Program-made: the position numbers and the translations under genes
The notes under the pieces: model-generated
Database searches by the model: none
Told to the model about the DNA's origin: nothing
The model's input: only the letters and a program-made list of their open reading frames with translations
DNA from: Bradyrhizobium semiaridum
Lineage (GTDB): Bacteria > Pseudomonadota > Alphaproteobacteria > Rhizobiales > Xanthobacteraceae
Assembly: GCF_020329505.1 (NCBI RefSeq)
Contig: NZ_JAGKJJ010000027.1
Coordinates: 1 to 64,000, forward strand
Reading direction: 5' to 3'
DNA: 64,000 nucleotides
Shown here: positions 28,613 to 36,478 of the stretch, in pieces
Numbering within the stretch: position 1 is the stretch's first letter
How the letters are laid out: each line of letters begins with the position of its first letter

Positions 28613-29550
28613 AAAGGCTTGCTTTCCGGTTCAAGGAAGGCCGGCGACGGTACCGCGCCGGTTCGCACGCAGTAGCGCTCGATCATTTGAGCGCAGAAAT
28701 CGGCGAATTCGTTCGCATCCAAGGGAGGGCTCGTGTGGTGCGGTGCGATGCCGCGATGTTCTGGCGTGAAGCAGAATGTCAGCGTTACGTCGAATTCGGC
28801 GAGCGCGTCCATCTGGCGATCGAACCAGGCGAGCGCATCAGGGCGGAAGCTGTCGGCCCACGACAGACCGGTCCGCAGATGCCTCACGCCGAGCCGACGC
28901 ATCCAATCTGCTGCATCCTGCAGCCGGTGGTCCTCGTAGTGAAACCACTGACACAGGCCCATGGAGGGCGCGCATCGCCCATAGAGCTCGAGAGCCTGCT
29001 TGGGCGATCCATCCTCGCGCAGCAGGCCCATGTGGAAATGCCTGTAGTAGGAGGAGCCCTCCGCTTCCCTGTGCCGGGTGGTCGCTTCCCAGGTCGAGGG
29101 CAGGTCGTAGAGGCTGTACCAGTGAATGCGCGGCGCGCGGCCGATCAGGAGTTCGGCGGTGCGTTCAAGGCCCCATGCCTGAACCTGTTCGGCGCCGAAC
29201 GACGATACGCCGACCTCCGTCACCCAGACGGGAAGCGCGACTTCAGCCTGAATTTCGGCGAGCTTGCTCGGCCACTGATCGATCTGCCAGAGATTCCAGT
29301 CCAGTGGGAAGCCGTGCACCGCCACCGCGTCGACGTGATCCAGCACACCGTGCGCCTGCATGGTGCGCATGAAGCCGGGATCGATTGGGGACATTCCGCC
29401 GAGAACCCGCGGCAGCGTGGGATGCGCGCTGCGAATGGCCTTGCCTGCAGCGATGGCCAGCTCTGCAAATCTCGCCCAATCCGGATCGAGCAGGATGTCC
29501 CAATGCGACTTGTTGTTCGGCTCGTTCCAAATCTTGGCTGCTTCGATCAT
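28600..29550 (-). CDS. Glycoside-hydrolase clan A-like protein, apparently circularly permuted
   Basis: A 316-residue protein whose halves are in reversed order for a GH-A TIM barrel. Residues 6-12 (KIWNEPN) form the strand-4 acid/base motif (E10), with only five residues before it. LPVWVTEVGVSS (E112) is the strand-7 nucleophile motif, and RIHWYSLYDL is strand 8. After the normal barrel end (LLREDGSPKQALELY) the chain continues with what is usually the N-terminus: GLCQWFHYEDHRL, HLRTGLSWADS, VTLTFCFTPEH and a helix ending MIERY, which would lead straight into strand 4. The start is fixed: an in-frame stop lies 4 codons upstream and the ATG overlaps the methyltransferase stop (ATGA). It could trim or transfer sugar in this pathway. 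No signal peptide is seen. Confidence 0.7.
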   Translation of the reverse strand: MIEAAKIWNEPNNKSHWDILLDPDWARFAELAIAAGKAIRSAHPTLPRVLGGMSPIDPGFMRTMQAHGVLDHVDAVAVHGFPLDWNLWQIDQWPSKLAEIQAEVALPVWVTEVGVSSFGAEQVQAWGLERTAELLIGRAPRIHWYSLYDLPSTWEATTRHREAEGSSYYRHFHMGLLREDGSPKQALELYGRCAPSMGLCQWFHYEDHRLQDAADWMRRLGVRHLRTGLSWADSFRPDALAWFDRQMDALAEFDVTLTFCFTPEHRGIAPHHTSPPLDANEFADFCAQMIERYCVRTGAVPSPAFLEPESKPLCAL

Positions 29551-30314
29551 CGTGCGGCAATCTCAACTGGAAGGGTGGATTTTGCGGCCTCGCGCTGTGC
29601 CAGCCGCTTGCACAGATAGACCTCATCTTCGGGATGAGCGATGATCGAAAAGCCGGAACTTCGCAGCATGGCCTCCACGCAGGCGCGGTTCGGCACCCAC
29701 CAGTTGGTCGGGTCTTCGGCATATTTATGCTCAATGAAGTGCAGCTTGGGATAGCCGGGCGAATCGAACTGGTCGGTGGTCCAGAAATCGTAATCATTGT
29801 CGATGTGGTCGACCCCGCTGTCGCCACGCTGCATGGACTGGAACAGCAGCAGGTCGGCCGCGACGTGCTCATGGATCAGGTCGAGCGCGAGCAGAGGATG
29901 GCGCAGGTGATACAGCACCCCCATGAAGATAACCAGGTCGAACCTCTCGCGGAGCTGTCCGATATCGTATGCCGAGAGCCTGCGGAATTCGATATCGAGG
30001 CCGGTCACCTCGGCGGCAAACCGCGCCTGCGCCAGGTATTCCTCGTCGGTATCGAGTCCGAGCACGCGGGCGGCGCCGCGGCGCTTCATTTCCAGCGCGT
30101 AGAATCCTGCATTGCAGCCGATGTCGAGAACGGTCTTGCCCTCGAGATTGTCGGGGATGACCTCTGCGAACCGACGCCACTTCACACGCGGATAGTCTCC
30201 GAGGAAATGCGACGGAGCGGTGCTGATCCCGTTGAGGTCGAGATTGTGAAACCACGGTCCAAGTGCATCGACCCGCTGTCGAATTTCGTCTCTGGAGAGC
30301 GTGGCACTCGTCAT
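29547..30314 (-). CDS. SAM-dependent methyltransferase (Rta_06860/TIGR04290-like)
   Basis: A 255-residue class I methyltransferase. The SAM-binding motif TVLDIGCNAGFYALEM is at residues 61-76, an acidic strand-2 end (VLGLDTDEEYL) follows, and FDLVIFMGVLYHLRHPLLAL is motif IV with the CmoB-like Tyr-His. It resembles tRNA-U34 (CmoB-type) methyltransferases, but its genomic setting points to a glycan or small-molecule substrate. I recall a named family (Rta_06860) for this protein in a conserved cluster. ATG 30314 is used because the preceding 44 codons of the frame are not conserved. Confidence 0.82.
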   Translation of the reverse strand: MTSATLSRDEIRQRVDALGPWFHNLDLNGISTAPSHFLGDYPRVKWRRFAEVIPDNLEGKTVLDIGCNAGFYALEMKRRGAARVLGLDTDEEYLAQARFAAEVTGLDIEFRRLSAYDIGQLRERFDLVIFMGVLYHLRHPLLALDLIHEHVAADLLLFQSMQRGDSGVDHIDNDYDFWTTDQFDSPGYPKLHFIEHKYAEDPTNWWVPNRACVEAMLRSSGFSIIAHPEDEVYLCKRLAQREAAKSTLPVEIAAR

Positions 30315-30336
30315 GCGTTTCCTCGTCTGTTGGTGC

Positions 30337-31098
30337 CTAAGGATGAAAAGGTGGCCGGCCATGCCCAGCGGCTTCGATGGCACCGTCAGAAAGCAGCGCC
30401 ATCGCCGTGCGGTAGCCATTGACAGTGCCGACGTCGACATAGGCATCGCCAGCTTTCACCCCGACGCCGCGGCCGCCGGCCGCGATGTAGGCGTTCACCA
30501 ACGTCCCGAAATACTCGTCGCGACGATCGCGCAGCGCCCACAATTGCCGCAGGTCGCGAAAGCCTGCCGCCGACATTCGGAAGGCTCCCCATATCCAGTT
30601 GGTCGTTGCATCGGGCCGCTTGACCTGGATTTCCTGCACCTGCTCGCCTTCGAGCATCACCGCATCGAAGAACTCGGGGTGTTCGACCGGGAACAGAAGG
30701 AACGAGAGATCGACTTCGGGCAGTTCACGCAGGGCAGTCTTGGGGAACCATATCGTGTCCGGCAGGCCCACCAGGACATTTTCATGATCCCCGACGACGG
30801 TGCTCGCCCGGAAGACGGCGTCACATAGCCCGGATGCATCCGGCTGGACCACGTAGGCGAGCTGAGCAGTGTGGTAGTGATCGCCAAAATATTCGAGGAT
30901 ATCGGATTTCCCCGGCGAGATGACGAAGCAGATCTTGTCGGCGCCGCCAAGGATCAGCCGTTCAACCAGATATTCCGCCACTGCGCAGGGACGATCCGCT
31001 CCGTTGTCATGTCGGCTACCGACCGGCAACAGTTCCTTGGAAAACGCCAGCGGCTGGATACGGCTGCCACGGCCAGCGGCCGGCACGATGCCCCACAT
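30337..31098 (-). CDS. Sugar nucleotidyltransferase
   Basis: A 253-residue nucleotidyl transferase of the glucose-1-phosphate thymidylyl/uridylyltransferase type. The signature G-x-G-x-R-x2-P-x5-K appears as AAGRGSRIQPLAFSKELLP at the N-terminus. VLVGLPDTIWFP is the metal-binding Asp strand, and DAYVDVGTVNGYRTAM the C-terminal substrate loop. It activates a sugar 1-phosphate to an NDP- or CDP-sugar. Sitting between a glycosyltransferase and a methyltransferase, it presumably makes the donor for this operon. Which base and which sugar cannot be told. Confidence 0.85.
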   Translation of the reverse strand: MWGIVPAAGRGSRIQPLAFSKELLPVGSRHDNGADRPCAVAEYLVERLILGGADKICFVISPGKSDILEYFGDHYHTAQLAYVVQPDASGLCDAVFRASTVVGDHENVLVGLPDTIWFPKTALRELPEVDLSFLLFPVEHPEFFDAVMLEGEQVQEIQVKRPDATTNWIWGAFRMSAAGFRDLRQLWALRDRRDEYFGTLVNAYIAAGGRGVGVKAGDAYVDVGTVNGYRTAMALLSDGAIEAAGHGRPPFHP

Positions 31099-31099
31099 G

Positions 31100-32203
31100 T
31101 CAGGCCTCCACCGTCATGGATTGGTCGATGTCGCGTCGCGCGGCCTGCTCCAGCAAAACGACCAGCTCGCGTGCGCGCCGCTCCGATGAGTGTTGGGTCA
31201 GGACGCGTTCGCGGGCGCGCCGCGCCATGCGCTGCAACTCGGAATCATTCATGTCGAGCGCTGCGAGCACGTCCTCGGTGCCATGTCCCAGCAACATTTC
31301 GTCGCCCGGCGTCAGAAATTCGTCGATGCCGGCCCAGGCGTCGCTGATGAGGGGCACGCCGCAAGCCGCAGCTTCAAACAGCCGCCCGGACGGACACCAG
31401 CCCATCTCCCTCATCGCAAAGCGCGTGACGTTGAGCGTGAGGCGCGAGGATGCAAAGAATGGCGGGTGCTCCGCTGGGGGAAGATGACGAACGAAGAAGA
31501 CATTCGGCGACCATGGGAAACTGTCGGGATACTGCGCGCCGCCGATCAGGAAGCGCAAATCCTGTCTCTTGCGGGCGGGAGCGACGAACAAATCCTCGAG
31601 CGCCCGTTGACGATCCTCGGAATACGTCCCGAGATACGACAGGGCCGCGCGATAGTGCGGTTGAGGAGCGGCTGGGTGATGCACGTCGCCGTCAACGTGA
31701 CCGTAAAGCGGGCGAACCTTTTGAGCCCCCAATCTTTGTCGGAATTCACCCGATATCTGCGGGCCGCCGGTGAAGCTCAGCACGAGCTTGAAATCCCGCA
31801 GGCCGGACGCCCCGATGTAGGAAACAGGCTGGCCTGCCTTGAGCTTGGCCATGGTGATTGGGGTGTCCAGATCATAAAAGACAGGAAGCGCGTGCCCGCC
31901 TTGGAGTATCAGGTCGGTCGCCGCGATGGCATCAGGACAATAGGAGGTGACGATCGCGGCGTCGGCATCCGCCACATCAGCACGCGCGCGATCCTCGATG
32001 TCAGACCAGGACAAGTACAGCTGGAGGCGGCCGCCGGGGAGCTCGAACATGTCCCGGGTTGCCGCGTAGTAGGGCACATCGCGTTCATAGAACACGACGC
32101 TGTGACCAAGGCGGGCGAGATGCTTGCACAAACCGCGCCACAGCGTGGCATGACCGTTGCCCCATGACGACGAGATCGTCAGGCCGAAGATCACGATCTT
32201 CAC
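31100..32203 (-). CDS. Glycosyltransferase, CgeB-like
   Basis: A 367-residue GT-B enzyme. IVIFGLTISSSWGNGHATLW at the N-terminus and GRLFEAAACGVPLISDAW in the donor domain match the protein at 19296-20417 almost block for block, including FYDLDTPITMAKL and SYLGTYSEDRQ. The two are recent-looking paralogues placed in the two operons, so they probably recognise similar donors or acceptors. Stop-start overlaps of 4 bases (32200-32203) join it to the phosphatase gene. Confidence 0.83.
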   Translation of the reverse strand: MKIVIFGLTISSSWGNGHATLWRGLCKHLARLGHSVVFYERDVPYYAATRDMFELPGGRLQLYLSWSDIEDRARADVADADAAIVTSYCPDAIAATDLILQGGHALPVFYDLDTPITMAKLKAGQPVSYIGASGLRDFKLVLSFTGGPQISGEFRQRLGAQKVRPLYGHVDGDVHHPAAPQPHYRAALSYLGTYSEDRQRALEDLFVAPARKRQDLRFLIGGAQYPDSFPWSPNVFFVRHLPPAEHPPFFASSRLTLNVTRFAMREMGWCPSGRLFEAAACGVPLISDAWAGIDEFLTPGDEMLLGHGTEDVLAALDMNDSELQRMARRARERVLTQHSSERRARELVVLLEQAARRDIDQSMTVEA

Positions 32204-32796
32204 GCTGCCACCTCATCGTTGCTGCAGGTGACTTGAACGCCGGCTTCGTCGAGCCATAACGTGTGAATGCTGGCCGGACCGACCTCGATGGAGAGAAATT
32301 CGTCTAGCGATAGGCCCTTGTAGTGAAGCAACGCCGCCCGGATTGGCTCGGCGTGACTGATCAGAGCGATGGTCGTCGCGGTGGGATCGCGATGCAATCG
32401 TTCAAGATATGCGATCACTCGCCTTTGCAGCGCGCTCATGCTCTCGCCGCCCGGCGGGCGGCTACTGCCGCGTTGTGCATTCCATCGCGACCAGGCCGGA
32501 TCCGTCTGAAGATCCGCAAACCGCCGGCCGGTCCATTCACCATAGTCGATTTCGTCGATCTCGGAGGCGATCTGCACCGGCAAGCCAAGCATGCGCCCCA
32601 GAATACTGGCAGATTGCCGGGTACGAAGTTGCGGGCTTGATCGGATGACATCCGGTCGTGGATCCAACAGTTCGGCACAGTGCGCCATCTGCCGACGTCC
32701 CGATGTGTCGAGCGATACGCCCGCCATCCTGCCGCAGAGAAACTGCCCAAGCTGCGGGTGATGGCCATGCCGGATCAGGTGAATGGTTCTTGCCAT
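32200..32796 (-). CDS. Histidine phosphatase family protein
   Basis: A 198-residue phosphatase of the phosphoglycerate-mutase superfamily. The phospho-acceptor motif is HLIRHGHHPQ (R9-H10-G11), IRSSPQLRTRQSA supplies the second arginine, and ALISHAEPIRAALL the second catalytic histidine. Next to inositol-3-phosphate synthase, dephosphorylation of an inositol phosphate or sugar phosphate is attractive but unproven, because classical inositol monophosphatases belong to another fold. It overlaps the synthase stop by one base (TGATG). Confidence 0.85.
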   Translation of the reverse strand: MARTIHLIRHGHHPQLGQFLCGRMAGVSLDTSGRRQMAHCAELLDPRPDVIRSSPQLRTRQSASILGRMLGLPVQIASEIDEIDYGEWTGRRFADLQTDPAWSRWNAQRGSSRPPGGESMSALQRRVIAYLERLHRDPTATTIALISHAEPIRAALLHYKGLSLDEFLSIEVGPASIHTLWLDEAGVQVTCSNDEVAA

Positions 32797-33893
32797 CAGT
32801 TAAGTCCGTCGTCGATGAAGGCGCGGGTGCGCCGACGGGCCTCGTCGTCGGTGAACTGTTGTGGAGGTGATTTCATGAAATAGCTCGACGGGCCGGTCAG
32901 GGCGCCGCCGATCCCGCGGTCGATCGCGAGCTTGGCGCAGCGGACGGCATCAATCACGACTCCCGCGGAGTTCGGTGAATCCCAGACCTCGAGCTTGACT
33001 TCGGCCGATAGCGGAACTCCGCCGAAGGTCGTTCCCTCCAGGCGGATGAAGGCGAGCTTGCGGTCGGTCAGCCACGGAACGTGATCGCTGGGGCCGACAT
33101 GAACATTGTCGGGGTCCATTGGTACGTCGAATTGACTGGTGACCGCCTGCGTCTTCGAGATCTTCTTGGATGCGAGACGATCGCGCTCCAACATATTCTT
33201 GAAGTCGGTATTGCCGCCGACATTCAGCTGGTACGTCCGATCGAGCCGGACGCCGCGTTCGCGAAACAGATTGGCAAGGACGCGATGGACGATGGTGGCG
33301 CCGACCTGGCTCTTGATATCGTCGCCGATCAATGGGAGGCCAGCCTCCTCGAAACGATGCCTCCAGGATGGATCGGACGCAATAAACACGGGAATGCAAT
33401 TGACGAATCCGCAGCCCGCGCCGATTGCCTGCTCGGCATACCACTCACCGGCGCGCTGCGAGCCGACCGGCAGATACGACACCAGCACATCGGTCCGCGA
33501 TTTCATCAGGACATCGACGACATCGACCGGCGGCGTGTCGTCAACGGGGATATCGCTTTCGAGATAGCGGCCGACTCCATCGAGGAGCGGGCCTTTCTGC
33601 ACGATCACGCCGGTCCGTTCGACGTCGCAGAAGCGGTGGGTGTTGTTTGGTGCGGCCCCGATCGCGTCGGCGACATCGCGACCGACCTTGTTGGTGTTGA
33701 CGTCGAAGGCGGAGCTGATTTCGATGTCGCTAATGTGATACCCGCCGACGTTTGCATTCATCAGGCCGGGCACCGGTTCATTCGACTTGGCGCTGCGGTA
33801 ATACGCGAGCCCCTGCACGAGCGAGCTCGCGCAGTTGCCGACTCCAACGATGCCGACGCGGACGCGCCGCCGGTCCTGAAGGCGTGAATGCAT
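32796..33893 (-). CDS. ino1: Inositol-3-phosphate synthase
   Basis: A 365-residue NAD-dependent synthase that cyclises glucose 6-phosphate to myo-inositol 3-phosphate (1L-myo-inositol 1-phosphate). The Rossmann motif VRVGIVGVGNCASSL opens the protein. NVGGNTDFKNMLERDRLASK and SDHVPWLTDRKLAFIRLEG are the catalytic blocks of actinobacterial-type Ino1, whose length (about 365) also fits. The frame is open to 33992, but ATG 33893 begins the conserved part (MHSRLQDRRRVRVGI). First gene of the right-hand operon, 48 bases downstream of a perfect EcfG-like promoter. Confidence 0.9.
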   Translation of the reverse strand: MHSRLQDRRRVRVGIVGVGNCASSLVQGLAYYRSAKSNEPVPGLMNANVGGYHISDIEISSAFDVNTNKVGRDVADAIGAAPNNTHRFCDVERTGVIVQKGPLLDGVGRYLESDIPVDDTPPVDVVDVLMKSRTDVLVSYLPVGSQRAGEWYAEQAIGAGCGFVNCIPVFIASDPSWRHRFEEAGLPLIGDDIKSQVGATIVHRVLANLFRERGVRLDRTYQLNVGGNTDFKNMLERDRLASKKISKTQAVTSQFDVPMDPDNVHVGPSDHVPWLTDRKLAFIRLEGTTFGGVPLSAEVKLEVWDSPNSAGVVIDAVRCAKLAIDRGIGGALTGPSSYFMKSPPQQFTDDEARRRTRAFIDDGLN

Positions 33894-33940
33894 CTGCTGT
33901 GGTCCTCCGGCATGTGTGCTCTGACGTAAGTACGTCGGCG

Positions 33941-33966
33941 AACGTGCCGTAGGGTATGTTCGTTCC
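33941..33966 (-). promoter_or_regulatory. EcfG-type promoter candidate for right glycan operon
   Basis: Minus-strand GGAAC (33966-33962), exactly 17 bases, CGTT (33944-33941), then 48 bases to the ino1 ATG. An exact match to the general-stress promoter form. It shares GGAACGAACAT with the site at 27333. Confidence 0.72.
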
Positions 33967-34206
33967 TGAATGGATCTCGTGGGAGCCGCCAATGTCGCGA
34001 TTCGTGCCGGATATTTCGAGATTGCTTAACTCAGGATAGTGCACGGCTTCAGTTTGAAGGAACGATGTTCTTCCTGGAAGAAGATGAAGAAGATGCTCGT
34101 GGTCAACGATCGCTGGCTAAGAACCAATGCGGCCGAACAGCGTTTGCGCCCTAAGGCCCGACATTGCTCGGATGCCTGATCGGATCCAGACAACGCGCGA
34201 GATACG

Positions 34207-34518
34207 ATGATGACGCAAAGCCACACCAAGGCCGGCGAGGCGGAAGCCCACACCACCACCGACCATAACGCAATCCGGAATTGGGCCGAGTCCCGGAACG
34301 GCAAGCCGGCAACTGTGGAAGCCACCGAGCAAGACGGCCATGCCGGAATCTTGCGGATCGACTTCGATCCACCGGACGATGCACTCGACCGGATCGGCTG
34401 GGATGAGTTCTTCCGCAAATTCGATGAGTCCGAACTTGCTTTCCTGTATCAGGACCGCACCAAGGATGGGAAGACCAGCCGGTTCCACAAGTTCGTCCGG
34501 CGCTCCGGCGCCAAATGA
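34207..34518 (+). CDS. Conserved hypothetical protein (103 aa)
   Basis: A small soluble protein beginning MMTQSHTKAGEAEAHTTTDH, with a hydrophilic N-terminal region (AIRNWAESRNGKPATVEATE) and an acidic core (LRIDFDPPDDALDRIGWDEF) ending in FHKFVRRSGAK. I recall this pattern from a widespread alphaproteobacterial family of unknown function. The next gene starts 4 bases before its stop, so the two are probably co-translated. The 240 bases upstream (33967-34206) hold no gene. Confidence 0.65.
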   Translation: MMTQSHTKAGEAEAHTTTDHNAIRNWAESRNGKPATVEATEQDGHAGILRIDFDPPDDALDRIGWDEFFRKFDESELAFLYQDRTKDGKTSRFHKFVRRSGAK

Positions 34519-35546
34519 GCGATCGTGCCGCTGTGCCATTCGATCCATCTTCCGCCGAGAAGGCCGGACAGGATTGGATCGATGCCATGCGCGCGGGCGA
34601 GTTCGAGCGAGCATGGAGGATCAACGATCGCGATTTAGCGCGATTGCGGCGGTCCGGCGTCGACAAGCACAGCGGACCACGGCACATGCAGCGGATCTGG
34701 CGCGGCGAAGAGCTGGGCGGCCGGCATGTCCTGGTTCGTTGCTATCATGGCCTCGGCGACACCATTCAATTCATCCGCTTCATGCCGGCGTTGCGCGCAG
34801 TCGCGCGTGAAGTCACGGTTTGGTGCCAGCCGGCATTGCTTCCACTTTTGGCTACTGCCGAAGGCATCGATCGTGCCATCCCGCTTCACGATGGCGTACC
34901 CGATGTCGAATTCGATGTCGATATCGAGATCATGGAGGTGCCGCACGCGATCAGGGCGCGCCAAGGCCAGATCGCGTTGCAACGGCCTTATCTCAGCCTG
35001 CCGCCGGGCGGAGCGGAATTTCAGCGGAGCAGAAGCGGCCGGGTGGCTGTAGGCTTGGTTTGGGAAGTGGGCGCCTGGGACAAGCGGCGCGAAATCCCGG
35101 TCGCCGCGCTGCGACGCCTGAGCGGTTCTAGCACCGTGCTGTATTCGCTGCAGCTCGGGCCGGGAGCCGCGATGGCGGAATCGATCGGCGCGCGGGATAT
35201 CAGCACGGCGGATATTTGCCTGCTGGCCCGGCGGATAGCTCAACTGGATCTGGTCGTCTGCGTCGACACGATGCTCGCGCATCTTGCGGGTGCGCTAGGG
35301 CTCGAGGTGTGGGTTCTTCTGCACGCCGACTGCGACTGGCGCTGGCCCGCGCACGGCGAGCGTTCGATATGGTACCCGACCGCGCGTTTGTTTCGTCAGA
35401 GCAGGCCGGGCGATTGGACGTCCGTGATCGAAGAAGTGCGCAATGCGCTCGATCAGCGCAACGGGGCGAGTGTGGCCGCGTCGCCGGATCGCGTAGTCGA
35501 CGGCCTCGGCGCCTCGATATCGTCGCGCGAGGGCAATCGCAGGTAG
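34515..35546 (+). CDS. GT9-like (ADP-heptose-transferase-fold) protein
   Basis: A 343-residue protein in which HVLVRCYHGLGDTIQFIRFM is the glycine-rich loop of the TPR-linked GT9/heptosyltransferase-like group. DLVVCVDTMLAHLAGALGLE is the typical C-terminal donor-site block, in the form VDTxxAHLAGALG. Unlike most relatives it has no TPR repeats, only a short helical N-terminus. It may add a sugar to lipopolysaccharide or to a flagellar or glycan acceptor. It overlaps the preceding gene by 4 bases and the convergent Crp/Fnr gene by 94. Confidence 0.7.
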   Translation: MSDRAAVPFDPSSAEKAGQDWIDAMRAGEFERAWRINDRDLARLRRSGVDKHSGPRHMQRIWRGEELGGRHVLVRCYHGLGDTIQFIRFMPALRAVAREVTVWCQPALLPLLATAEGIDRAIPLHDGVPDVEFDVDIEIMEVPHAIRARQGQIALQRPYLSLPPGGAEFQRSRSGRVAVGLVWEVGAWDKRREIPVAALRRLSGSSTVLYSLQLGPGAAMAESIGARDISTADICLLARRIAQLDLVVCVDTMLAHLAGALGLEVWVLLHADCDWRWPAHGERSIWYPTARLFRQSRPGDWTSVIEEVRNALDQRNGASVAASPDRVVDGLGASISSREGNRR

Positions 35547-36247
35547 GCCGGTTTGAACCCCGCCAGACGAACCAGTCCATACCAGTTCGTGATCGTGATG
35601 GTCTTCGAATGCCATTCCAGCAGATTGCTGCGCCGGAGTTCCTGGATGGTCCGGTTGGCATGAACAGCCGACATGCTGCAGGCGGCCGCCAGCTCGGATT
35701 GGGTGAAGGGTGACGGAATTCTGAAGTCCTTTGCCAAACCCACGGCGCGCAACCGTGTAGCTATTTCGCATAGCAAATGCGCCACACGTTCGAGCGCATC
35801 CCGACTGCTCACATTCAGAATCCAATTTCGAGAGCTCGCGGCGTCGGCCAGGATAAGCAGCAGAAGCGCATGCTCGAGGGACGGCGACTGCTCAGCCAAC
35901 TCCCGGAAGAAGTCACGAGGAACCGACGCGACGACAGCGGGACCGACGGTCACCAGATCATAATCTATCCTGGGATCATAAATCGTGGAGAGGTCTGGAA
36001 CATCGCCGGGCACGTGAATCGAGATGATCCTGCCGTCGCGACCGTCGGGATCCTGCCAGCAGAGATACCCCTGCAACAATAAATGACAATGCGTGGACAA
36101 CTCTCCTCTCCGCAGGAGATGATGGCGAGAGCTGCAGTGGCTGATACTGCTCGGCATCCTCGCCAGGAGGTCCAGATGGTCGGACGATAGCTCGCCCAGC
36201 GTCGCCAAACGATTGGCAAATCTCGAGAACGGGAATCCTGCTTGCAT
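35453..36247 (-). CDS. Crp/Fnr family transcriptional regulator
   Basis: A 264-residue regulator. Residues 20-130 form a cyclic-nucleotide-like sensor domain (HCHLLLQGYLCWQDPDGRDG, then SIHVPGDVPDLSTIYD). Residues 160-225 hold the winged helix (FTQSELAAACSMSAVHANRT recognition segment; LRRSNLLEWHSKTITI wing). No four-cysteine FNR cluster, so oxygen sensing by Fe-S is unlikely. The 3' end overlaps the convergent GT9-like gene by 94 bases, which could allow antisense effects. Targets unknown. Confidence 0.88.
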   Translation of the reverse strand: MQAGFPFSRFANRLATLGELSSDHLDLLARMPSSISHCSSRHHLLRRGELSTHCHLLLQGYLCWQDPDGRDGRIISIHVPGDVPDLSTIYDPRIDYDLVTVGPAVVASVPRDFFRELAEQSPSLEHALLLLILADAASSRNWILNVSSRDALERVAHLLCEIATRLRAVGLAKDFRIPSPFTQSELAAACSMSAVHANRTIQELRRSNLLEWHSKTITITNWYGLVRLAGFKPAYLRLPSRDDIEAPRPSTTRSGDAATLAPLR

Positions 36248-36478
36248 AGCGCCGCCCGGAGTGGGTCACCGCAGCACTCTAGTCAGTGCCGAGGGATGCA
36301 TCATTAACTTATGACATGCCGGTAACGAGTGTTGATTGATATTGATCCTACGTCTCGTTCCGTTGCCGGCGGCGCCTCGTGCAGGCCCGCTCGAACGATA
36401 TTGCCCTCTCGATGAAGTGATCACAGTCGCCGATGATTGCGTCCTGTGGCGGATCGGCTGTGTCTCGCTGCCCTGTAG

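Noticed and set aside
34059..34085. GGAAC box before the 103-residue gene
   Set aside because: No CGTT-like element at the proper distance.
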